A stretch of DNA of 26,449 bases from a virus: the IMG/VR virus record IMGVR_UViG_3300009151_005549, positions 1 through 26,449 of that record, one strand, 5' to 3'. The position numbers were made by a program, and so were the translations under genes. The notes beneath the pieces are model-generated. The model was not told the DNA's origin, ran no database searches, and was given only the letters and a program-made list of their open reading frames with translations. This document shows, piece by piece, positions 7,227 through 15,900 of the stretch (positions are counted from its first letter, which is position 1; the number at the start of each line of letters is the position of its first letter).

Positions 7227-8378
7227 TTAAATTTTGAACCAGCTCAAGAACTTGTGCATCTTGTCAACCACACTGTCCCAGTCACCCACTTGGGGTTGAC
7301 GAAATAATCTAGCACTGGGATACCAAGGCGAATCTTCACGCTTGAGCAACCAACGCCAGCAGTTGCCATACGCATTTAACGGAATCCACACAGGCCGCCC
7401 TAGAGCACCGGCCATGTGTGCATTGGCAGTGTCCACAGAAATCACCAGGTCAAGATGATGCATGAGTCCTGCTGTGTCTGAAAAGTCTCTTATGGTGCCC
7501 GGATAACACTCGCCGCCTGCAGCCGTGATCACAGCAGTTTCTTCGTCGGTGGCATCCATCTGCAGGTTGATCCACTGATGTTCAGGATTGCGACGAATTA
7601 GATCAGCCATCTTTTCCACAGGCATGCTTTTGTGTTTGTGTATCCAGGAATCCTTGCGGCCTGACCAACATACACCAATTCTCATGCGAGTTTTAGCTCC
7701 TAGTCGATTGGCCCAGATCTGTGCTTTTGCAGGGTCGGCTGCAATGTACTGCAACTGGTGTGCAATATTTTCCAGAGTCATACCAATAACTTTAGGAATG
7801 TCCATCATGGCAATCCAGTAATCAAACTCACCAAAATCTTCTCCGGGTTCGTAGATACCCACAATGATTCCGGCTGGTTGCGGAAACAAGGGCTTAACAC
7901 TGGGATTCAACAGTAATTTTATTTTCACACCGGTTGAGTGTAAATTGGCAGTGAATCTTATGAATTGTATTTGGTCACCAAGTCCTTGCTCACCTATGAT
8001 CAACAGTGTTTTATCTCGAAGATCTTGACCTGTCCATTCGGGTTCAGCCAGTTTGGGTTTGGTACCGTCAAGATGTTCAAATCTCCACCGTGCTTCGTAC
8101 AAGGGCCATCCTCGAGCATAATCACCGTTGAGCAGGTAGGCCACTGCAAGATTGAACTCAGAAGTGACATCAGCAGGATTGATATCATGTGCTGCATGTA
8201 AAAACGGAATAGCACGAGCAGGATAGCCCATTTCTCTCAGTACATTACCGTAGTTGTTGAATGCTGCACTGTGATTGAAATCTTCAGCAAACACCTGTGC
8301 GTAACAGGCCAGGGCCTGTTCAGGATTGTTCTCACTGCGATGTTGATTGCCTTGGTCAATAAGTTCTTGATGGTTCAT
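7227..8378 (-). CDS. TPR-containing GT9-like glycosyltransferase
   Basis: I chose the ATG at 8378 (383 residues). The 40 extra residues possible from 8498 look non-homologous and would run into the leader of the divergent gene. Residues 5-100 hold about three tetratricopeptide repeats (for example AAFNNYGNVLREMGYPARAI at 38-57). Residues 122-383 resemble the heptosyltransferase-like GT-B proteins often fused to TPRs in bacteria: GEQGLGDQIQFIRF (129-142), RIGVCWSG (233-240), SVDTANAHMAGALG (314-327), then W-R-W (341-343), SPWYPSARLFRQ (350-361) and GDW (365-367). The H-M-A-G-A-L-G segment is the nucleotide-sugar-proximal loop in that family. It is the first gene of the - strand cassette and is likely cytoplasmic. 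No clear Shine-Dalgarno precedes it. Substrate unknown. Confidence 0.82.
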   Translation of the reverse strand: MNHQELIDQGNQHRSENNPEQALACYAQVFAEDFNHSAAFNNYGNVLREMGYPARAIPFLHAAHDINPADVTSEFNLAVAYLLNGDYARGWPLYEARWRFEHLDGTKPKLAEPEWTGQDLRDKTLLIIGEQGLGDQIQFIRFTANLHSTGVKIKLLLNPSVKPLFPQPAGIIVGIYEPGEDFGEFDYWIAMMDIPKVIGMTLENIAHQLQYIAADPAKAQIWANRLGAKTRMRIGVCWSGRKDSWIHKHKSMPVEKMADLIRRNPEHQWINLQMDATDEETAVITAAGGECYPGTIRDFSDTAGLMHHLDLVISVDTANAHMAGALGRPVWIPLNAYGNCWRWLLKREDSPWYPSARLFRQPQVGDWDSVVDKMHKFLSWFKI

Positions 8379-8426
8379 GAGATATTTAAGAATAACACAG
8401 CCCTGAGCAAAATAAACCGAGTTTGC

Positions 8427-8434
8427 TAAATACA
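8427..8434 (+). promoter_or_regulatory. Putative T4-type late promoter (GCTAAATACA)
   Basis: TAAATACA matches the last six bases of the T4 late consensus TATAAATA plus two further bases shared with the sites at 9976 and 19721. It lies about 90 nt upstream of the start at 8525, giving a leader with two potential hairpins. Confidence 0.5.
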
Positions 8435-8438
8435 AGTC

Positions 8439-8478
8439 AACGCAATACTGCGTTTTATGCGGTGATTTACCCTGCCGC
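8439..8478 (+). other. Two potential stem-loops in the 5' leader of the gene at 8525
   Basis: The first is AACGCA (8439-8444), loop ATAC, TGCGTT (8449-8454), a perfect 6-bp stem followed by TT. The second pairs GCGG (8459-8462) with CCGC (8475-8478) and may extend by a wobble and an A-T pair. They lie just after the putative late start and may stabilise the leader. The first resembles a weak terminator, but its T-run is short. Confidence 0.35.
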
Positions 8479-8509
8479 GTAGCGAATGGAACTCGCATCG
8501 GACTTCTTT

Positions 8510-8515
8510 AAGGAG
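8510..8515 (+). promoter_or_regulatory. Shine-Dalgarno AAGGAG that fixes the start at 8525
   Basis: AAGGAG lies 9 nt before the ATG at 8525. An in-frame ATG at 8486 lies upstream of it and has no such site, so 8525 is the preferred start. Confidence 0.8.
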
Positions 8516-8524
8516 AAAAAAATC

Positions 8525-9307
8525 ATGGGTCGTCCTCTTAAAATACAAAAATTATCCACCGGCTCCGGCAATGGTGGCGCCAGCGTGGGTGTGGATCTTG
8601 GCTATCCAAACTTTGCCTCGCTCACAGCACCGGTGTTCAACTCACCAACACAAACACTCAATTCCACACAGTATGTGGGTGTGGTAGGTGGTGCAGCCCC
8701 CACAGATACTCCCAGTGCCACAAACCCTAGAGTTGTGGTCACAGTGAATATCACCTTGGCCTCTGGTTCTGCAGCAGGTTCTGCCACTGGTTATATCATA
8801 CGCCAAAAAGGCAGCCACAAGTATCTAGTTGGTGATGCAACCAGCCTCACTGCTCTAGTTGTGGGCAATGCCTACATGATTGCTGTGGTTGGCAACACAG
8901 CCTGGACCTCTTATGGTGCTCCCGGCAACTATGGTGTTGGCACAATCTTCACTGCCACCGCCGCTCTGGGCAGCACAGGCACAGGCAGTGTGAATCTGGT
9001 GGGTGTATGTATACTCAGCAATTCTGGATCTCCTACCAATGGAAACATGAGTATTGCCTATATAGATGACACCAGCTCTGATGTTTACATCAGTAAACTT
9101 ACCAATCACTTTATCCTGGGCTGGGAAGGTGGTTCCGACTATGCTGCTGATTCAGTTACCGGCGATCTTCGTAGTTTGGCCAACTTCTTTACAGACGAAG
9201 GCACCATGACCAAATCTGGTACCACTGGTCAAGCCAACACAGGCAGCATTGCCTCAGGACAACAAAATCTGTTGAACTTGGCACTGGTAGAAAACGTCAC
9301 TTCCTAA
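8525..9307 (+). CDS. Small phage virion/tail-associated protein (MGRPLKI family-like)
   Basis: 260 residues, with the start fixed by AAGGAG. The N-terminus MGRPLKIQK is one I associate with small structural proteins near the fibres of T4-like marine phages. Next comes a low-complexity Ser/Thr/Gly region, then Y-I-I-R-Q-K-G-S-H-K-Y-L-V-G-D. After that, V-G-N-A-Y-M-I-A-V-V-G-N-T-A-W-T-S-Y-G-A (about 113-132) and G-V-G-T-I-F-T-A-T form a small beta-rich unit recurrent in phage virion proteins. A later stretch, G-N-M-S-I-A-Y-I-D-D-T-S-S-D-V-Y-I-S-K-L, is also beta-rich. No enzyme motif, signal peptide or membrane segment is visible. It is first in the rightward block. The structural assignment rests on neighbourhood and remembered family features; molecular function is unknown. 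Confidence 0.7.
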   Translation: MGRPLKIQKLSTGSGNGGASVGVDLGYPNFASLTAPVFNSPTQTLNSTQYVGVVGGAAPTDTPSATNPRVVVTVNITLASGSAAGSATGYIIRQKGSHKYLVGDATSLTALVVGNAYMIAVVGNTAWTSYGAPGNYGVGTIFTATAALGSTGTGSVNLVGVCILSNSGSPTNGNMSIAYIDDTSSDVYISKLTNHFILGWEGGSDYAADSVTGDLRSLANFFTDEGTMTKSGTTGQANTGSIASGQQNLLNLALVENVTS

Positions 9308-9322
9308 TAGATTTAGTACCGG

Positions 9323-9355
9323 AATCCTCTCAGATACATACTGGGAGGATTTTTT
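9323..9355 (+). terminator. Terminator-like hairpin overlapping the next gene's ribosome binding site
   Basis: AATCCTCTC (9323-9331) pairs with GGGAGGATT (9343-9351), with one G-U pair and an 11-nt loop. The stem is followed by T residues to 9355 and then directly by the ATG at 9356. The 3' arm contains GGGAGG, the Shine-Dalgarno of the downstream gene. The hairpin could therefore end transcripts, hide the ribosome binding site, or both. Confidence 0.65.
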
Positions 9356-9943
9356 ATGAGCGTAGCATTTGTATTGGGCAACGGTCAAAGCCGATCAATT
9401 ATTGATTTGACCAGAATTCGACCTTTGGGACCAATTTATGGTTGCAACGGACTGTACAGGGATTTTGAGCCCGATTGTCTTGTGGCCACAGATAGGCCCA
9501 TTGCAGAACACATACAACGTTCGGGTTATTCTAAAAAAAATAGATTTTATACCCGTAGACCCTTGCCAGATCTAGGAGCACACCAGGTTCCAAAAAAGTA
9601 TCATGGCAACAGTTCGGGCCCTATTGCGTGTGCAATAGCTGCATCCGACGGACACCGACGAATATACCTACTGGGCTACGATATGGCTGGCACAGCAGCC
9701 AGTAAATTCAACAATGTTTATGCAGGAACAGAGTTTTACAAGTCTGCAGATGCTGCCCCTACCTTTACAGGCAACTGGATCAAACAATTATCCACAGTTG
9801 CTAGGGACTTTGCCCGAACGGAATTTGTTCGTGTGTGCGGTACAACCACTGCTGAAATTACCGACTTGAAAAACATAGATAATTTCTCACACATTGATCT
9901 CAAAGCCTTTGTACACAGGATAAACACCGGCGAAAACCTGTAA
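9356..9943 (+). CDS. Rossmann-like protein resembling DUF115/GT42-type proteins
   Basis: 195 residues; the ATG is preceded by GGGAGG at a 7-nt spacing. An N-terminal beta strand and glycine turn (FVLGNGQSR, 5-13) are followed by I-Y-G-C-N-G-L-Y-R-D-F-E-P-D (27-40), A-T-D (44-46), N-S-S-G-P-I-A-C-A-I-A-A (85-96) and R-I-Y-L-L-G-Y-D-M (102-110). This order (GNG-x-S, a C-N turn, an S-G helix, then I-Y-L-x-G-x-D) recalls DUF115/MptE-like proteins and GT42 sialyltransferases such as Campylobacter Cst. The region after the last motif has no obvious equivalent of the Cst catalytic histidine, so enzymatic activity is uncertain. It sits between fibre genes; a nucleotide-sugar or glycan-related role is inference. 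Confidence 0.6.
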   Translation: MSVAFVLGNGQSRSIIDLTRIRPLGPIYGCNGLYRDFEPDCLVATDRPIAEHIQRSGYSKKNRFYTRRPLPDLGAHQVPKKYHGNSSGPIACAIAASDGHRRIYLLGYDMAGTAASKFNNVYAGTEFYKSADAAPTFTGNWIKQLSTVARDFARTEFVRVCGTTTAEITDLKNIDNFSHIDLKAFVHRINTGENL

Positions 9944-9975
9944 TCTCCCTACAACCTTGGCCTTGCTGGCTCTGG

Positions 9976-9983
9976 TAAATACA
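9976..9983 (+). promoter_or_regulatory. Putative T4-type late promoter (GGTAAATACA) before the 2,509-residue fibre gene
   Basis: TAAATACA lies 16 nt before the ATG at 10000, with an AAGAG (9986-9990) acting as a weak Shine-Dalgarno. GG replaces the TA at the front of the T4 consensus. The short distance implies a very short leader, so this site is less certain than the one at 19719. Confidence 0.45.
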
Positions 9984-9999
9984 CTAAGAGACTTTACGA

Positions 10000-12900
10000 A
10001 TGACCCAATATGTTATTGACATTGGCGCAGTGCCCGACGACGGGCAGGGCGATCCGTTACGCACAGCGTTTGCATTTACCAACGACAACTTCAATCAGAT
10101 TTTTGAATCTGGACCTGTTGGCTCAAATGTAAAAATTGCCAACAATACCATCACCACCACGGTGATAAACAGCAACCTGATACTGAGTCCTTCGGGTATT
10201 GGTAAAATTCAGGTCAACAACACGCTGCTGCCACGAATTGACAATGTGTATGATCTGGGCAGCTTATCTCAAAGATTCAACACTATCTATGTGGGTTCCG
10301 GCGGGCTAGACATCACAGGCAGCATTGTTGTCAGCGGTAATATCACTGCTGACTATTTCATCGGTAACGGGTCAGCACTCACAGGCATTGTGGCCACCAC
10401 TGGTAGCAGGGTCGAAAACGGCAACAGCAATATCAACATACCTGCAGCAGGTTCCAATATATTTGTCACAGTCAACGGAACTGGCAATATTGTGGTATTT
10501 TCCAATACCGGAGCCTATGTTGCAGGCGAAGTAAGTGCAACTGGCAATATCACGGGTAATTATATCCTGGGCAACGGTGCATTGCTGACAGGTATCAATG
10601 CCAACTACAGCAATGCCAATGTAGCTGCCTACTTGCCCACATACACAGGTAATCTGGTCAGCTTGACAGGTCCGGTCACAACCACTTCTAACGTCACTGG
10701 TGGGAATATAAGAACCAGTGGGCAAATCACAGCCACAGGCAACATCACTGGTGGCAACGTAGACACCAACAGAGTCAATGCTGCAAACATCACTGTTGGT
10801 GGACCTGTCTCTGCAAGTGGTAACGTCACGGGTAATTATATTCTGGGTAACGGTGCGTTACTAACGGGTATCAATGCCAACTACAGCAATGCCAATGTTG
10901 CTGCCTACTTGCCAACCTATACCGGTAACCTGGTCAGTTTAACAGGACCAGTAACAACCACTGCCAATGTCACTGGTGCCAACATTCGCACAAGCGGACA
11001 AATAACCGCCACAGGAAATGTCACAGCAGGTAATGTAGACACTGGCAGAGTCAATGCTGCTACGATTACTGCCAGTGGAAATGTCAGCGGTGCATACTTC
11101 CTTGGTGATGGTAGTCAATTAACAAATTTACCTGCAGGAAATTACAGCAATGCTAATGTTGCTGCATATCTTCCGACCTATACCGGTAACCTAGTTAGTC
11201 TTGCTGGTCCAGTAACAACCACGTCTAATATCACCGGTGCCAACATTCGCACAACAGGGCAAATAACCGCCACAGGCAATATCACCGCAGGCAATGTAGA
11301 TACCAGTAGAGTCAACGCTGCCACGGTCACTGTCAGCGGCCCAGTTAGTGCAAGTGGCAATGTCACTGGTGCATACTTCTTGGGTGACGGTAGTCAGCTA
11401 ACCAATTTACCTGCGGGTAATTACAGCAATGCCAATGTTGCTGCATACCTTCCAACATATACTGGCAATCTAGTCAGCTTAACAGGACCAGTAACAACCA
11501 CAGCCAACATCACTGGCGGCAATTTGTTAACCAGTGGTCAAGCCACAGTCACTGGCAATATCACAGCAGGCAATGTAGACGCCACCAAAGTTAATGCTGT
11601 TACTGTTGCAGCCAGCGGATCGATCAGTGCGGTTGGCAACATCACCGGCAACAATCTAATTGGTGTCACTGTAACAGGAACCACTGTTACTGCCACTGCC
11701 AATGTGGTTGGCGGCAATATCACTACAGCTGGACAAATTTCATCTACAGGAAACATAACTGGTGGTAATCTCAGTGTTCCTGGTGGAACAGTCTCAAGTC
11801 TCACAGTTAGTGCTGCAGGAAATATTCGTGGCGGAAATCTTGTTACACCAGGATTTATCACAGCCACAGGCAACATCACTGGTGGCAACGTAGACACTGG
11901 CAATATTCATGCTGGTAATATAAATGTTGATAGTATTGTAAGTGCCCAAGGCAATGTGTACGGCAACACCTTTGTTGGCAATGGCTTATCGGTCTCTGGA
12001 AATGTTTCAGCAGGCAATATTTCTGTATCTGGAACTTTTGGTGCCACAACTCTCAGCGCATCAGGCAATGTGATTGGTGGAAACTTACTGACCACTGGCA
12101 AAGTTAGTGCGGTCGGCAATGTGTCAGGCAACTATTTTGTTGGTAACGGTGCGTTACTAACAGGCATCACAGTAACAGCTGGATCGTCACTGTTGAATGG
12201 CAATAGTAATGTTGTTGTGGGTGCCAATGGCAATGTCACAGTTGGTGTAAGTGGAACTAGTAATATAGCACAGTTTGCCAACACTGGTGCATATGTCACT
12301 GGTGTCATAAGTGCCACAGGCAACATAGCAGGCAGTTATTTGCTTGGTAACGGTGCGTTGATCACAGGATTGCCAGCAGGATACAGCAATGCTGATGTGG
12401 CAGCTTACCTGCCAACATATTCGGGCAACTTACCAAATTTAACTGGACTGGTATCAACCACAGGCAATGTTAGTGGCAATTACTTTATTGGTAATGGTAG
12501 TTTATTAACCGGTGTAACAGCATCCGGGGTCAATGCCAACGCACTAACGGGCAACACCCTGAGTTCAAATGTATTAAACTCAAGTCTAACATCGGTTGGA
12601 ACTCTAAGCAATCTGAGCGTAACCGGAAACACAAACAGTGGTAATTTATCAACTGGTGGAACAATAAGTGCAACAGGCAACATAACCGGCAATTATATCT
12701 TGGGTAACGGTGCATCGCTAACTGGTGTGATTACCAGTGTGGCCAACATCAACCTTGGAACATCCAACGTTACTGTGGTTAGTTCTGGAGGTAATGTCAC
12801 AGTTGGCATAGGCGGAACAAGCAATGTAGCAGTATTTTCTACCACAGGTGAATATGTTACTGGCCTAATTAGTGCAACAGGTAATATCACTGGCAGCAAC

Positions 12901-15900
12901 TTACTCACTGCTGGATTGATATCCGCAACTGCTAATGTTACTGCTGGTAACATTAACACAGCGGGATTGATATCAGCAACCGGCAATGTCACTGGAAATT
13001 ACTTTATTGGTAACGGTAGTCAACTAACAGGTGTTGCAGCATCTAGTGTAAATGCCAATGCATTGGTAGGCAATACACTAAGTTCAAACGTACTATATTC
13101 AAGTTTAACACAGGTTGGAACATTATCCAGCTTGACTGTAACAGGAAACACAACCAGTGGTAATTTATTAACTGGTGGGCTGATATCAGCAACCGGTAAT
13201 GTTATCGGCGGCAACATTGTTACGTCTGGCTCTGGAGGAAATATCACTGGGGCTAATGTAATTAGTGCCACAACATTTAGTGCTGCTGCTAATATTTTGG
13301 GCGGTAATGTTCTAACCAATGGCTTAATATCAGCAACTGGCAATGCCACCGTTGGTAATTTAAGCACAGCAGGATTGATTACCGCAACTGGTAATATTTC
13401 TGGCAACAATATTTTTGCCACAGGACTTGCAAGTGTCACAGGCAATGTGATTGCTGGCAATGTCAATACTGGTGCTATTAGACCTGTCAGCGGGCCGTTG
13501 ACAATTACCACTGCGTCGGGCAATTTGAATCTGCAACCGGCTGGCAATATTGTGTTGGCCAACACCTATATCAACAGTGTGGCCTATCCAGCACAGGATA
13601 CCGATGCTGCAACAAAATTATATGTTGACAACATGGTGTCAACTGCTATAGCGTACCACACACCTGTATATGCAGCTACCACTACTACCCTGGCCACAAC
13701 CACAGGCGGAACAATCACATATGCTCAGCCCAACGGAGTAGCCAATGGTGTTGGGGCAACACTGACCACCACTGGCTCATTCAATCTAGTTGATACCAGC
13801 AATGTTCAAACACTGGGCACACGTATCCTGGTCAAAGATCAAGCCAATGCGGTACAAAACGGCATTTACACCTGGGCCAATGCCACAGCAATTGTTCGAG
13901 CCACTGATGCAGACGAATATGGTCCAGATAGTTCGCAACAGATAAGTCTAAACGATTATTTCTTTACCAGCACCGGTAATGTCAATCTTGGTGCTGCCTT
14001 CATAGTCAATTCACCGCTGGGCACTATTACTTTTGGCACAAGCAACATTACTTTTGCTCTGTTTAGTCAAACAACTGCCTACACTGCCAATGTTGACGCT
14101 GGACTAAGTCTAACTGGTACTGTATTCTCAGCCAAAGTTGATCTGAATACCACAGCATTTGATGCTGGTGGAAATATCATTGTCAAAGCAGGTGCTAATC
14201 TTACCACACCCAATATTGGTGCTGCCACAGGCACAAGTCTAAGTTTAATAGGCAACATCAACAGTGGAAATGTCAACACCAGCGGCTTGATTTCAGCAAC
14301 TGGTAACATTACAAGTGCTGCCAATGTCACCGGCGGTAACATCCTAACTGGTGGAACAATAAGTGCAACCGGCAACATCACTGCTGGCTATTTTTCTGGC
14401 AACGGTGCTGGACTTTCTAATGTCATTGCGTCCGGCGGTGTGGGCAATACCATCACACTAGGCACACCCACAGACGGTAGCCTAACAGCCAATGTTGCTT
14501 ATCCTGGATGGACCACAGGTACTTTTGTTACAGATGGCCTAGACGATCTGAATCAAGTGTCATTGAATATTGCTAACAGTACCTATGTGGGCAATGCCTA
14601 TATCACTGCCAACGTTTATTCTGGACCCAGCCCGTTGTCAGTAGCATTCACTGGTCGTTATATTGGTAATCCCAATAGTTTCTTGTGGCAGTTTGGGGAT
14701 GGCACAGCCAACGCTACCACAGCCAATGCGGTTCATACCTTTAGCAATGCACTAGGCGGAACTTTTACTGTGAACTTCACCGCCTTCAATACCAATGGAA
14801 CCTACAATGGCAATGCAGCCAATGGCGCCAAAGGATCAACTAGTACAGCATCAATTTCAAACATTGTGTTGTACACACCAAGTCCAATACCGTCATTTAC
14901 TCTGAGCAGCAACAGTTTCAACACAGGCAACATTATTACCATAACCAATACCAGCCAGTATGTGGTCTGGTATGATCTGAGTTTTGGAGATGGTACTGCT
15001 AACTTTACTGCTGGTCCAGGATTAGGCAACACATCGTTTACCAATGTAACTCATCAGTACAATTCTGTGTCGTCCAACGCAGACAGCTTGTACAGTGCAG
15101 TTCTAAGTGGCACCAGCAACACCGCAGGTCCGGGCAACGTTACTGTGGTATCATCGGCCAGCAACGTAAAAGTTTATGCTCCTCAAACCGGCAATGTGTT
15201 TGTCACTGCCAATCGGGCCAACGTGATCAACGGCCTAGGTGGTATAAGTTTCCGCAACGACTCAAATGGCACGCCAGGCAACACAGCCAGTTTTGGCGCA
15301 CAACAATTGTACAACTTCAACTACGGTGACGGCAATATCAGCAATGTCAATGTGGGCACAGGTATTGCAGGTAACCCAGCAGCAGCCAATGTCACAAACA
15401 CATTTGTGTTGAGTGCTGCCAATCAAGCTGGCAACGTTTATCAACAGTTCACAGCCAATTTGTTCCTGTACACTGGTTACAGCAGCAGCCCAGCCCGGAG
15501 TGGTAACATCACAATCACAATAGAACCTCAAGTGCGTGGCAACTACATTGGAACCACAGCCAACGTTGTAACCGATGCCACTGCCAACACAGGCAATGCC
15601 AGAGTGGGATATCTCTATACTGATTACAATACTTCCAACCGATCAACATTCACATTCCAGAACACCAGTCAGAACAGTAATCTGGCCAACTGGTCCTGGG
15701 GTGATAGCACATTCAGCAATGGTGTGTCAAATGTGGGCAACACACTGCACACCTATAACAGCACTGGTGCGTTCACAGTGGCACTCACGGCCAACGGCAC
15801 ACCCAACGGTATAACCAGTACTGCTCAAAGCAACACAATCTCCAATGTTGGTTATATTTTTATTGCTGCCAATCCTACAGCACCTACTAATCTTAGTGGA

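Larger units (their letters stand above)
8379..8524 (+). other. Divergent intergenic control region
   Basis: This 146-bp stretch separates the - strand cassette from the rightward fibre genes and must hold signals for both. I see a rightward TAAATACA motif, two potential stem-loops in the rightward leader, a Shine-Dalgarno for the gene at 8525, and a leftward TAAATA core (8383-8388) too close to the 8378 start for a normal leader. Confidence 0.6.

Noticed and set aside
8378-8498. Upstream ATG at 8498 as the start of the TPR-glycosyltransferase
   Set aside because: The extra 40 residues show no TPR pattern and the region fits a divergent promoter and leader. The ATG at 8378 starts just before the first TPR. 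The choice is not certain, because neither start has a good Shine-Dalgarno.
8486-8524. Upstream ATG at 8486 for the MGRPLKI protein
   Set aside because: The ATG at 8525 has AAGGAG at 9 nt and gives the recognisable MGRPLKI N-terminus.
9531-9542. Run of eight A residues in the gene at 9356 as a slippage or recoding site
   Set aside because: The downstream frame continues with recognisable motifs on both sides, and neither alternative frame adds a sensible product.
9944-9999. Search for a terminator after the 195-residue gene
   Set aside because: Only short G-C matches (GGCC and GGC) without a T-tract were found; nothing convincing.
11538-14381. Similar - strand open frames across the 2,509-residue fibre gene
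   Set aside because: Same cause: repetitive sense codons without antisense stops. Their composition is low-complexity Pro/Val/Leu with no domain.
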